NCBI GenBank assembly: GCA_050946935.1
Contig: JBMNVR010000011.1
Location: 13,999-77,998, forward strand
From: UQRS01 sp050946935
GTDB taxonomy: Bacteria; Bacillota; Clostridia; Oscillospirales; Acutalibacteraceae
DNA length: 64,000 nt
Reading direction: 5' to 3'
Positions 52,901 through 62,565 of this stretch are shown here, piece by piece. The translations under genes were made by a program, and so were the position numbers. Numbering within the stretch: position 1 is the first letter of the stretch; every line of letters begins with the position of its first letter. Below the pieces are notes generated by a model. The model made no database searches and was not told the origin of the DNA. It saw only the letters and a program-made list of their open reading frames with translations.

Positions 52901-54149
52901 TTTCCCGCTTCAGGCTGTCGCTCATCTGCCCGATGTCTCCCGTCCACTGCACCGAATAGCGGTGAGAGGCGTAATCCGGCGCGGAGTTGAAATAGCCGTT
53001 GTCGATGCCGTCGGCGTTGGAAAGCACCAGCGCCCGCTCGTTCGGGGTGGTGCGCAGGGTGACGTCATGGTAAAGATACATGCCGAAGCTCTCCTTCGGG
53101 ATGCCGTCGAAGGGGGAGATGATGGAAACCGTCCAGTTGCGGTCGAACCACCAGGAGTCCAGCCCGTACTCCAAAATCTGGCTCAGGTTGGCGTTGCGGA
53201 AGATGAGCTCGTCCTGCTCGAGGGCGTGCATGTTGTTCTGTGACTCCGGATGGTCGTTAAAGACGACATTCACGTTTTGCTCGGTATGCATCCGGTCAAA
53301 GAAGCGGGTGATGTCGGGCAGCAGGCTGGTGTTTATGGTATAGCCGTGCGAGCCGCCCGTCCGCCAGTCGGTGTCCATAACGAAATAGTCAAGCGGAAAA
53401 CCCTTGTCCCGGAAGGTCTGCACATATTCGAGTGCCGACTCCTCCGAAAAGGCGCGGAAGCAGCTGTACCAGAGGCCGAGTGCTTTGAATGGCACCATCT
53501 CGCTCGAGCCGGTAAGGTGGATAAAATCCTGTCTCAACTGCTTCGCGTCGTTCATTGGCACGAAAATGTACATGTCGGGCGCGTCGTTATCCATATCCCA
53601 GCCGTTATAGCCGTTGTCGGTCTCCCCTTCAGGCAGAGGGGCATACCCCCACTCGCTCGGAACGGCGCGCGGCGTATCAGCGATCGCCCAGGCCTTGGGC
53701 GTGTCCCCCGGGTCGGGGAGATAGTCCGGCTCCTCCGGCAGGCTGGTGTAGGCCCAGATCACCTTGCCGGCCGCGTCGGTCATGTAGACGTCGTCGAGGG
53801 AGTCGGCGCCGACCGGCACATAGACGACGTAGTCTGCGGTCGCGATGGAAACCATGTCTCCGACCGTCGCAACGGTATAGGCGGCGCCGTCCCAGTCGCG
53901 GCCGGTGACGTGGTAGGTCTCCCGATCCTCGAAGCCCTTGGGGCCTTTGACCTCCACCCGGGCGAGCGTGTCGGACAGCAATTGCACACGAACCTCGCCA
54001 ATCACCACGCTGTAGTCGTCGGCGTCGGCCTGCACAGCAGGGTCGACTTCCGCCCCTTCCGCCGCGCTGGCCGTTCCGACCATCTGAAATGCGGAAACCA
54101 GCATGCAAAGGCAGAGAATAAGGGCGGTTATTTTCCTCTTCTTTTCCAC
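49947..54149 (-). CDS. Secreted GH31 alpha-glycosidase with PA14 insert and C-terminal dockerin
   Basis: From the GTG at 54149 (AAAGGATG upstream) the product has 1400 residues. A signal peptide (1-29) is followed by the GH31 N-terminal beta domain and catalytic barrel (about 195-550), with the likely nucleophile Asp336 in SWWFDRNW and acid/base Asp405 in RYSVQWTGDIG. A PA14 domain (about 565-685), distal beta domains and two carbohydrate-binding-like modules (about 910-1070 and 1080-1260) follow. The last 60 residues are a dockerin with two calcium loops, GDVNEDGGVTVSDVVALR and GDFDENGLLSVADVVALR. GH31 enzymes act on alpha-glucosides or alpha-xylosides; the exact linkage is open. It would attach to a cohesin scaffold outside the cell. 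Confidence 0.9.
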   Translation of the reverse strand: MEKKRKITALILCLCMLVSAFQMVGTASAAEGAEVDPAVQADADDYSVVIGEVRVQLLSDTLARVEVKGPKGFEDRETYHVTGRDWDGAAYTVATVGDMVSIATADYVVYVPVGADSLDDVYMTDAAGKVIWAYTSLPEEPDYLPDPGDTPKAWAIADTPRAVPSEWGYAPLPEGETDNGYNGWDMDNDAPDMYIFVPMNDAKQLRQDFIHLTGSSEMVPFKALGLWYSCFRAFSEESALEYVQTFRDKGFPLDYFVMDTDWRTGGSHGYTINTSLLPDITRFFDRMHTEQNVNVVFNDHPESQNNMHALEQDELIFRNANLSQILEYGLDSWWFDRNWTVSIISPFDGIPKESFGMYLYHDVTLRTTPNERALVLSNADGIDNGYFNSAPDYASHRYSVQWTGDIGQMSDSLKREITNSVRAGAISSTPYVAPDIGGHYGIQTNELHARWSQFGAFAPIFRYHSVSASVDRSPWLYGETAENTAREYINMRYRLMPLYYSLSHENYENGMPILRRLDFNYPQYAESQDDTEYTIGDNVLVAPLYEAGEQQLLPAEWTTADGGEGLYFEYFNNTDLTGTPAYTGYEAQVDHYWGYDGPGSGVNTDNFSARWSGTITLGDEDARIAVKTDDGVRLYIDGVVVIDKWTAVNNETNVSSVMLEAGTTHEIKIEYYEGTGAARMELYAIVMHAEGDSREVFIPDGNWIDVWTGESYEGPQTITQSHGLSTSPLFVRSGTILPLVDNVEYLGEKAWDSVTLDVYPSTQLSGTAELYEDDTTSNEYKDGAFRTTALETSFDKATGEVIVSIGAAEGVFEGSDAFNARTWSVRVHAPEGWGEVTGMTVDGQAVTPAMLEQSAEAAPFAVSGPARDADVYTVAFEKPLSAMSEVRIQFASPKDETLPEHNAVAVDYTSKEGSIPATVDLDALGSADWMAFDETGEIMTKRNDDTLFAGPAGDGETSLYTGGTTYKLNDGKTTVTGCGISDTMFFDVAVGREEERISLYITGDNADGVLEITDGVSAKIISLEAENGGFAKRITVDASASGAASLQFTLRKTDGEGVVALMAVAVGPPEAEPDTSVARIVSIENAAAGVDLSDSAIKDWVHLGLGGDTSALNRKNGVDALLSTPVFSGTQMPVYDFPGISFSDGTPTVSASGSQNAVTCYQGTISFSVPSGAQWQELKIYTGAYQSTNTIKIYDDDGIVSTETFSAEGVTQYRVVTVKFRSEADASLYIESSGTGHMFIAAYTLSDLDDAALEEQTALAQQTVEAFEAAASTTPAELLAAAGGALTDAAAKVSWSGTPRVTAATADAEGRINGTIRVELGDIYLDFAVNKTLPKISARLGDVNEDGGVTVSDVVALRGLIVAGSWTDIQLAAGDFDENGLLSVADVVALRSYIVAGAFD

Positions 54150-54468
54150 AAGACGCACATCCTTTCTTCTTTTACGCTTTCTTCCGCTTCTGCTGCAAAC
54201 GGCGGCGGAGGGAGGGGCTGTTTTTTCGCCGCAGGGCAGGGCGGTTTTACACATCCTTATCATAAACCATCCGGATGGTTTTAAAAAGGCCTGTTTTCAA
54301 TATTTTTCGGACAAATATTGTGATTTTACCCAAAAGCAGAAATTTTCAGTGGGCGGAAATTATCTATATAGCCGCCTTTCGGGCAAAGAAGCGGGTGCAA
54401 ACAGGAAAAGGCCACTGGTCAAAAACAAACGGGGCGGCATGGCCGCAAAGAAGAGAATATAAAGATGA
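54150..54468. other. Intergenic region between GH31 and dockerin protein genes
   Basis: Apart from the palindromic promoter element at 54259-54281 this AT-rich stretch shows only the GH31 leader and a region (54284-54468) without a recognisable gene or repeat. Confidence 0.4.
54259..54281 (-). promoter_or_regulatory. Putative GH31 promoter with palindromic operator
   Basis: AAACCATCCGGATGGTTT (54264-54281) is a perfect 18-bp palindrome adjoining, and sharing one base with, a minus-strand -10 TATGAT (54259-54264). A TTTTTA 17 bp further upstream could be the -35. A regulator binding the dyad would cover the promoter spacer. Confidence 0.5.
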
Positions 54469-54503
54469 AAAGGCCGCCGGCAGAAAACTGCCGGCGGCCT
54501 TTG
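54469..54503 (-). terminator. Terminator of the small dockerin protein gene
   Basis: AGGCCGCCGGCAG (54471-54483) pairs perfectly with CTGCCGGCGGCCT (54488-54500) around AAAA; on the minus strand the stem runs into TTTTC. Confidence 0.85.
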
Positions 54504-54538
54504 GTCCCATATGAAATATTCTGCTTTGCAGCGCGCGT

Positions 54539-55237
54539 TTATGCTCTGGCCACAATTGCCGCGCGCAGGGCGACGACGTCTGAGACTGTATTCTCCCCGT
54601 CGCCGTCGATGTCGCCACGGGCTTCATAATAGCGCTGTGCGGCGATCCAGGCGCGCAATTCCACCACGTCGGAGATGGTGCGTTCTCCGTCGCCGTCCAT
54701 GTCGCCCGCCGGGATGACATAGGGATAAAGCTGCACGAGTTCCTCTATAGCGTCCCGGGAAACAAGCCCGGCGTCATAAGCGTCCTTGAAATAATAGAGC
54801 CGCCCGTCCCGGTATACCCAGAGCGCCCGATCCACGCCCGAGAAATTAAAGACGTATCCGCCGGCCGATTCCAGCCAGGCGCGGTCGATGCGGCTGATCA
54901 GATCGTGTACGACGGTCACGATATATACGTCGTTTTCTTTATACAGGCATTGGATTGCAACATTTTCGGTGCTGAGCTTTTCCTGCGCATATTTTTCGCC
55001 CTGATCGGCTTCAAACGCCTCATACGAGTCGTAGTATTGGTTCGCGGGTATGAGGTAGTCCGTATACAAAAAGGCAAACCATGCGTCGAAAATTTCCTGC
55101 CGTTCGCTCCCGGTCAGGGAGAGACCCTCCTCCGCCTGAGGGTTGCTCGCCGACCCTCTCTCTGCGGCCGAGGCGGCGGGCGCGCCGAAGCAGAGCAGCA
55201 GGGCGGCCGTCAGGCATATCGAAAACAGTTTTTTCAT
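54539..55237 (-). CDS. Small secreted dockerin-bearing protein
   Basis: From the ATG at 55237 (AGGGGGA upstream) the product has 232 residues. A signal peptide (about 1-24, ending ASA-AE) is followed by an unrecognised domain of about 140 residues (QEIFDAWFAFLYTDYLIPAN, VAIQCLYKENDVYIVTVVHD) and a dockerin with two calcium loops, GDMDGDGERTISDVVELR and GDIDGDGENTVSDVVALR. The middle domain carries no catalytic motif I recognise. It lies upstream of the GH31 gene in the same direction but has its own terminator. Confidence 0.85.
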   Translation of the reverse strand: MKKLFSICLTAALLLCFGAPAASAAERGSASNPQAEEGLSLTGSERQEIFDAWFAFLYTDYLIPANQYYDSYEAFEADQGEKYAQEKLSTENVAIQCLYKENDVYIVTVVHDLISRIDRAWLESAGGYVFNFSGVDRALWVYRDGRLYYFKDAYDAGLVSRDAIEELVQLYPYVIPAGDMDGDGERTISDVVELRAWIAAQRYYEARGDIDGDGENTVSDVVALRAAIVARA

Positions 55238-55577
55238 GATATATCCCCCTTTTTTTACATGTCTATGACGCATGTTTTCTTCCTTTATATAAAAGATTTG
55301 AAAATTTCTTCACTCCCATGACTATTATACACAGCTCCAAAGTGAATGTCAACATAGCTCATTACGTTTCGAGGAATTTTATAGTGCGTTTTGCCATACG
55401 CCGCCCTCTGCGTTTTGCGTACCGCTTCGGCCCGGCCGGAGGGTTGCTTTGCGTTTTTCTTTGCCATCCTCCGACGTGAAAATACGCGGTTTTTCGTGAA
55501 AATATGAAAAAGAGAGAGAATTTGATCGCCGGTTTGGATATTTTTTCATAAATATTTAAATTTTTCAAAATTCACCC
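55238..55577. other. Gap between dockerin gene and ppdK promoter
   Basis: The 340-bp AT-rich stretch contains the unplaced promoter of the dockerin gene. Open frames at 55285-55467 and 55362-55568 on the minus strand lack a usable ribosome site and I do not count them as genes. Confidence 0.4.
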
Positions 55578-55606
55578 TTTTCATTTGCCGGTTTGTTTGT
55601 TATAAT
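55578..55606 (+). promoter_or_regulatory. Promoter of ppdK
   Basis: TTTTCA (55578-55583), a 17-bp spacer and perfect TATAAT (55601-55606); AGGAGG follows before the ATG. Confidence 0.6.
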
Positions 55607-55669
55607 AAATCGGTACTGTGAAAAGCAGTTTTTAAGGTTGTTTATATTTTATAGGAGGTTGAAAATCTT

Positions 55670-58309
<2,640 letters not shown>

Positions 58310-58349
58310 TCAGAGTTTTTGGATGCTTGAGTAAACTCTAAATTACAAA

Positions 58350-58394
58350 ATACGGTCACATTATTCTTTACGAATAGTGTGACCGTTATTTTTT
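58350..58394 (+). terminator. Terminator of ppdK
   Basis: ACGGTCACATTATTC (58352-58366) pairs with GAATAGTGTGACCGT (about 58372-58386, one G-U), followed by A and a T-rich run. Confidence 0.85.
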
Positions 58395-58423
58395 TGCCCG
58401 AAAGCAAGCAATAGCACGGTTTT

Positions 58424-58462
58424 AGACCGCTTATTCATTCTTGAGTAAGCGGTCTTTTTTTA
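58424..58462 (+). terminator. Second terminator at the element boundary
   Basis: AGACCGCTTA (58424-58433) pairs with TAAGCGGTCT (58446-58455), followed by seven T. It may insulate ppdK from the mobile element. Confidence 0.8.
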
Positions 58463-58592
58463 TTTGTTTGAAAATTTTTTTATTTTTTTTGAAAGAGGCT
58501 TAACTTTTCGTGGTTTTCGCTGGCTATAACTTGAGGACATCTTTTCAGAGATTAAGAAAGTCCTCCGATGAACTTTGAAAATTGAACACACA

Positions 58593-58825
58593 TTCATCAA
58601 GTACATTACTTGTGCCGGGGAAACCCGAAGCTGTGTTGTAGGCGCGTCACGACCTTCCTTATGGAAGCGAGCGATAAAGCTTATACAACGAAAGCCGGAT
58701 TGCTTCCGGTGTGGCGATGACAGGCACAAGGAATAATGATACTTCCGTAACTCGCGGCTCGGCCATAATGAAGGCGGAGAGGTGGAAACCCTATGAACCC
58801 GGTTCGCAGCCGGGTGCTTGATGAA
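58593..58825 (+). ncRNA. Candidate structured non-coding RNA of about 233 nt
   Basis: The whole stretch is enclosed by TTCATCAAG (58593-58601) pairing with CTTGATGAA (58817-58825). Inside, CTTGTGCC (58609-58616) pairs with GGCACAAG (58723-58730), enclosing CGGG-GAAA-CCCG (GNRA loop), GTTGTA/TACAAC (58635-58640/58684-58689), CTTCC/GGAAG and CCGGA/TCCGG. After it, ACCCGG/CCGGGT (58797-58802/58810-58815) forms a last hairpin. All are exact pairings. No protein-coding frame fits. I cannot assign it to a known RNA family with certainty. Confidence 0.7.
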
Positions 58826-58865
58826 TTCCTTTTGTGCATTTGGGGGACAAGGTCGAATTAAATGC

Positions 58866-58964
58866 AACCACATAAGCGCAAAACTGACAGATGAGCGAAC
58901 ACCGCCCGTGTAGGAATTTTATTGCGCTGACATTCGGGTTTTGCGTTTATGTGGTTATATAACC
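58866..58964 (+). repeat. 19-bp inverted repeat plus palindrome before parA
   Basis: AACCACATAAGCGCAAAAC (58866-58884) is the inverted complement of 58938-58956 with one mismatch that would be a G-U pair in RNA, around a 53-base loop. The right arm runs into the perfect palindrome GGTTATATAACC (58953-58964), 28 bases before the parA start. It could be an operator, a leader hairpin or a replication/partition site. Confidence 0.65.
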
Positions 58965-58991
58965 AAATCTATAAAGAAGGAGGAGTACAAA

Positions 58992-59753
58992 GTGTCTTCA
59001 TGTAAAGTCATTTCCATCTGCAATCAAAAAGGCGGAGTTGGAAAGACAACAACGACAATCAATCTCGGAGCCGGTCTTGCGATGCAGGACAAAAGAGTTC
59101 TTCTTATTGACGCGGATGCACAGGCAAGTATGACCGTAGCACTCGGAAACAAATATCCCGATGAGCTGCCGGTAAGTCTTGCAAACATCATGCAGGATGT
59201 TATTGATGATAACAATATCCCGGATGACTGCGGCATTCTACATCATAAAGAAGGTTTTGACCTGATGCCCTCAAATATCGACCTGTCCGGTGTCGAGATT
59301 CAGATTGTAAATGTCATGCGCCGTGAAGGAATACTCAAGTGCTATGTGGATCAACAGAGAAAGAATTACGATTATATTCTTATCGACTGCGCTCCATCGC
59401 TCGGTATGCTCACGGTCAACGCATTAGCTGCTGCGGATAGTCTTATCATCCCGGCACAGCCGCATTTCCTTTCCGCAAAAGGTCTGGACTTGCTGATGGG
59501 TTCTGTAAGTAAAGTAAAACGCTACATTAACCCGGAGCTTTCCATTGACGGCATTCTTCTCACAATGGTAGACAGGCGAACAAACTTCGCAAACGATGTT
59601 ATCGATGAGCTGAGAGATTACTACGGCGGAAAGGTCAACATCTTTAAGACAGAGGTTCCCCATTCAATCAGAGCGGCGGAAACCTCGGCAGCCGGTGTGA
59701 GTATCTTTCAGCACGACAAATCAGGCAAGGTGGCTGCGGCGTTTGAACACTGA
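58992..59753 (+). CDS. parA: ParA-family partition ATPase, C-terminally truncated
   Basis: The start is a GTG at 58992, eight bases after AGGAGG. The 253-residue product has the deviant Walker A KGGVGKTTTTINLG, VLLIDADAQAS, the Walker B-type YDYILIDCAPSLG, and ends after HSIRAAETSAAGVSIFQHD. Relatives in conjugative elements continue for another 15-25 residues. Here the reading ends at GKVAAAFEH, and ten bases before the stop the next frame becomes relaxase in mid-domain. It keeps the plasmid or element stably inherited; a parB partner is missing. Confidence 0.88.
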   Translation: MSSCKVISICNQKGGVGKTTTTINLGAGLAMQDKRVLLIDADAQASMTVALGNKYPDELPVSLANIMQDVIDDNNIPDDCGILHHKEGFDLMPSNIDLSGVEIQIVNVMRREGILKCYVDQQRKNYDYILIDCAPSLGMLTVNALAAADSLIIPAQPHFLSAKGLDLLMGSVSKVKRYINPELSIDGILLTMVDRRTNFANDVIDELRDYYGGKVNIFKTEVPHSIRAAETSAAGVSIFQHDKSGKVAAAFEH

Positions 59754-60723
59754 CCATTATCACAATCACTTTGCAATCTGCTCCACTTCCTTCATTGACG
59801 GAAGCCGGTATCACGATGACAAAGCATCAAAGTCGCGCATGAGAGAAGTGTCCGACCGACTATGCCGTGAGTATGGCTTGTCTGTCATTGAGAATCGACA
59901 GTATAAGCGCAACAAGAATTACGCAGAACGGATAGCTGAAAAGAACGGCATGCCCACGCTTCTCTCGCAGATGAAAGAGGATGTTGACAGAGTAATCGCA
60001 CAGTCGGTCAGCATGAAACAGTTTGCCTTCTATCTCCGTCAGATGGGATACGCTGTCAATGTTCGCGGCAGAGATGAAGACCCGATTCTTTCTCTTACTC
60101 CTCCCGGTCGTTCTCATCCTTGGCGACTGTCAAATCACTTCGGAGCTGAATACTCCTACAATGGAATCTCGGATAAAATACGGACGCAGGAACGCACATC
60201 TCCGACACCGGAAGAAAAGACGAAGCCGGTTCACCTCAGAGGTGGTGCAGAAGATTTTATGAAGGTAACAACCCTTCATGCAATCTATATTCATACGCTG
60301 TATCAGTTCGGATTGATACCAAAGAAGAACAATCACAGGCGTATCCCCGTTGAGCTTCGGGAAGACATATTAAAATTGGATAGCATCATTGAAGAAACAA
60401 GGCTGCTTGGTCGGAATCATATTGATACCGCCGAGCAGCTTTCCATATATCGGGGACAGACAGAAGACAGAATATCAGAGCTGACCGAAAAGCGGCAGAA
60501 GCTCAGAAACCGACTGCGCCGATGCTCGGATGAATCGGAAATCTCACGGATTAAAGCAAGAGTTTCCGAATACTCCAAGGGACTCACACAGCTTCGCCGT
60601 GAGGTGAAGTATTGCGACAATATCGCAGAACGCAGCGGGATGCTCAAAGAAAAGTTATCTCTTATCTATGAAAGAGAAAAATCAGAAAGAAAGGATGTAA
60701 ACCGAAATGAACAATTCAGGTGA
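59743..60723 (+). pseudogene. Relaxase/mobilisation nuclease lacking its N-terminus
   Basis: The frame (about 326 residues) opens at a TTG inside the parA end, directly at NTDHYHNHFAICSTSF, the HxH metal-binding motif III of MobP/Tn1549-type relaxases. The catalytic Tyr region and motif II, which lie in the first 130 residues of such proteins, are absent. The rest (SRMREVSDRLCREYGLSVIE, a helical middle and a coiled-coil tail) is intact. A functional relaxase nicks oriT, so this version should be inactive. It overlaps pcfB by 17 bases. Confidence 0.8.
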
Positions 60724-61456
60724 TGTAGCAGAACAGATGATGCGAATGAGCCTTGAGGGTGTTGAGGTGGCGGTCAAGCTGACCGGCACTGGAGCACTCA
60801 AAATCGCATCGGTAATCTATAAGGTTCTTCAGCAGCAGGAAAAGACAAAAGGAAAAGCGCGGTTATCTTCTATGCTTCGCTCCGGTAGAGCACTCAAGGT
60901 ATATACCGTCCCCGAAGAACAGTTAAAACGATTCACTGAGGAAGCCAAGCGCTACGGCGTTTTGTACTGCGTTCTCAAGGATAAAGACAGTACAGATGGC
61001 ATGGTTGATATTATGGTTCGTGCAGAGGATGCGTCAAAAATCAACCGCATTGTAACTCGCTTTAAGATTGCAACCATTGATGATACTTCCGTCAAGACTG
61101 AGGTTGTGACCGACCGAGAGAAAGCAACCCATGCCGTACCGCAAAAGGACAAGCCGACGAAAAGCAAGGAGGACAGAATTCTGGATGAGCTGATGAGAGA
61201 ACCGGCAAGACCTGAAAGGAGAGAGCCAGATAACCCTTTTGTACAGAGGACGGAAAGCTCAAATCAGTCAGAGCGTACATCAACCGAGGGAAGAAGTTTC
61301 GTATCTGACGGAACACCGAAACGCGGCGACAAGCCTTCCGTCCGCGAGGAAATCAGAAAGATTCAGGCTCGCCGCCGAAATGAAGCGAGAGAAACCAGTC
61401 GTGAGACACCGGAGCTTCGCGTTCCGGTCAAATCTCAGAAAGAAAAGGAGCGATGA
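60707..61456 (+). CDS. PcfB-family (DUF3801) conjugation protein
   Basis: The 249-residue product has the PcfB/DUF3801 domain in its first 130 residues (VEVAVKLTGTGALKIASVIY, KVYTVPEEQLKRFTEEAKRY, GVLYCVLKDKDS) and a charged disordered tail. PcfB and its relatives work with the relaxase and the coupling protein in DNA processing. Its position between relaxase and virD4 is the standard one in Tn1549-like elements. The ATG is inside the relaxase end. Confidence 0.85.
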   Translation: MNNSGDVAEQMMRMSLEGVEVAVKLTGTGALKIASVIYKVLQQQEKTKGKARLSSMLRSGRALKVYTVPEEQLKRFTEEAKRYGVLYCVLKDKDSTDGMVDIMVRAEDASKINRIVTRFKIATIDDTSVKTEVVTDREKATHAVPQKDKPTKSKEDRILDELMREPARPERREPDNPFVQRTESSNQSERTSTEGRSFVSDGTPKRGDKPSVREEIRKIQARRRNEARETSRETPELRVPVKSQKEKER

Positions 61457-61459
61457 GAA

Positions 61460-62383
61460 ATGGTTGAAATGAACAACATTATTCCCGGAAAGAAAAGCGG
61501 ACAGGAAAATGAAAACGGTTCCGAGAAGCCGTTTGATAAGCAGAAATGGGCGACGCAAAAACAGCAGACCCGAAAAAGCGTGTATGCGCTTATTGATTCT
61601 ACCGCAGAGGCAATCTGCAAGGACAATCAGGCATTCCGAACTTTTCTCGATGTACAGAGCCGCTTTGACCGATATTCCATCGGTAATGCACTGCTTGTAA
61701 CGGCACAGAAGCCGAAAGCAACTGCGCTCAAGGATTTCAATGGATGGAAGGAAGCCGGTACTCCGGTCAACAAAGGAGAGTCTTCATTCTATATTCTTGA
61801 ACCCGGAGAAAAGTTTACCCGTGAGGATGGCTCCGTTGGTGTTTCCATGAAAGTAAAAAGCGTGTTCGATATTTCTCAGACATCGGCTGCACCGGTGAAG
61901 GATGAAAGACCAATATATGATGACCGCACTTTGATGAAAGCTCTTATCAGTCGCGTATCTGTTGACATTGAGCCGGTTGATGAGATGCCTGAGCCGCAGC
62001 GACACGAGATTGCTTATTTTGACACGATAACGCAAACGATTTATGTGAAGCGCAACCTTGACACACCGCAACTTTTCCGTGCGTTGGCAAAGGAACTTGC
62101 GCTTGCCGACTACGCCGCAGAGTCTGCGGATTATTCCAGAAGTGAGAAAAACTTCAAGGCAGTCTGCGTGTCGTATATGCTTTGCAAAAAGTTCGGGATT
62201 GATACCAAGGAAATGCCAATCCGGGTTCCTGCTTCATACCCCAATAAGGTTGCACAGGATATTCGCAATGACCTTGATGAGATTCGCAGCGGAGCAAACG
62301 CAATACTCGCCCGTATGTCCAGAACACTGGAACAGTACAAAAGCTCCCGAACAAATGAAAATGAAAGGCAGGATGCAAGATGA
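61460..62383 (+). CDS. ArdC/LtrC-like conjugation protein
   Basis: The 307-residue product has an ArdC-type N-terminal ssDNA-binding domain (FLDVQSRFDRYSIGNALLV, KDFNGWKEAGTPVNKGES, FYILEPGEKFTREDGS) and a C-terminal domain resembling the metalloprotease half but with EL-AL in place of a clear HExxH (LFRALAKELALADYA). ArdC-like proteins protect incoming single-stranded DNA. It starts four bases after pcfB and overlaps the next gene by ATGA. Confidence 0.78.
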   Translation: MVEMNNIIPGKKSGQENENGSEKPFDKQKWATQKQQTRKSVYALIDSTAEAICKDNQAFRTFLDVQSRFDRYSIGNALLVTAQKPKATALKDFNGWKEAGTPVNKGESSFYILEPGEKFTREDGSVGVSMKVKSVFDISQTSAAPVKDERPIYDDRTLMKALISRVSVDIEPVDEMPEPQRHEIAYFDTITQTIYVKRNLDTPQLFRALAKELALADYAAESADYSRSEKNFKAVCVSYMLCKKFGIDTKEMPIRVPASYPNKVAQDIRNDLDEIRSGANAILARMSRTLEQYKSSRTNENERQDAR

Positions 62384-62565
62384 AAGAACCTTTAAGAAAA
62401 GTATGGCTTGACCCGATAGAATACGGATTGGTTGTCAAAGCCCTGCACCGTTTCCGCGCTGACCTTATCAATGACGATTGCCCCACAGAGGATGTTGATA
62501 ATCTTCTTATCAAGATTATAGACACTCCCGTAAAAAACAGAAGTCTGGACTTTGATGCAAGATAA
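62380..62565 (+). CDS. Small conserved element protein, function unknown
   Basis: The 61-residue acidic protein (PIEYGLVVKALHRFRADLIN, VDNLLIKIIDT) lies between the ardC-like gene (ATGA overlap) and virD4, where similar small genes occur in Tn1549-like elements. No motif with a known role is visible. Confidence 0.7.
   Translation: MKEPLRKVWLDPIEYGLVVKALHRFRADLINDDCPTEDVDNLLIKIIDTPVKNRSLDFDAR

Noticed and set aside
55285..55467. 60-codon minus-strand frame MAKKNAKQ...
   Set aside because: GGAGG directly touches the ATG, leaving no spacing, and the product resembles nothing known.
58326..58448. Nine-base direct repeat CTTGAGTAA at 58326-58334 and 58440-58448
   Set aside because: Tempting as a target-site duplication at the element edge, but both copies lie between the ppdK end and the second terminator and enclose no element gene.
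58460..58873. 137-codon minus-strand frame
   Set aside because: It coincides with the structured RNA; the translated sequence is basic and featureless and the base pairing explains the region better.
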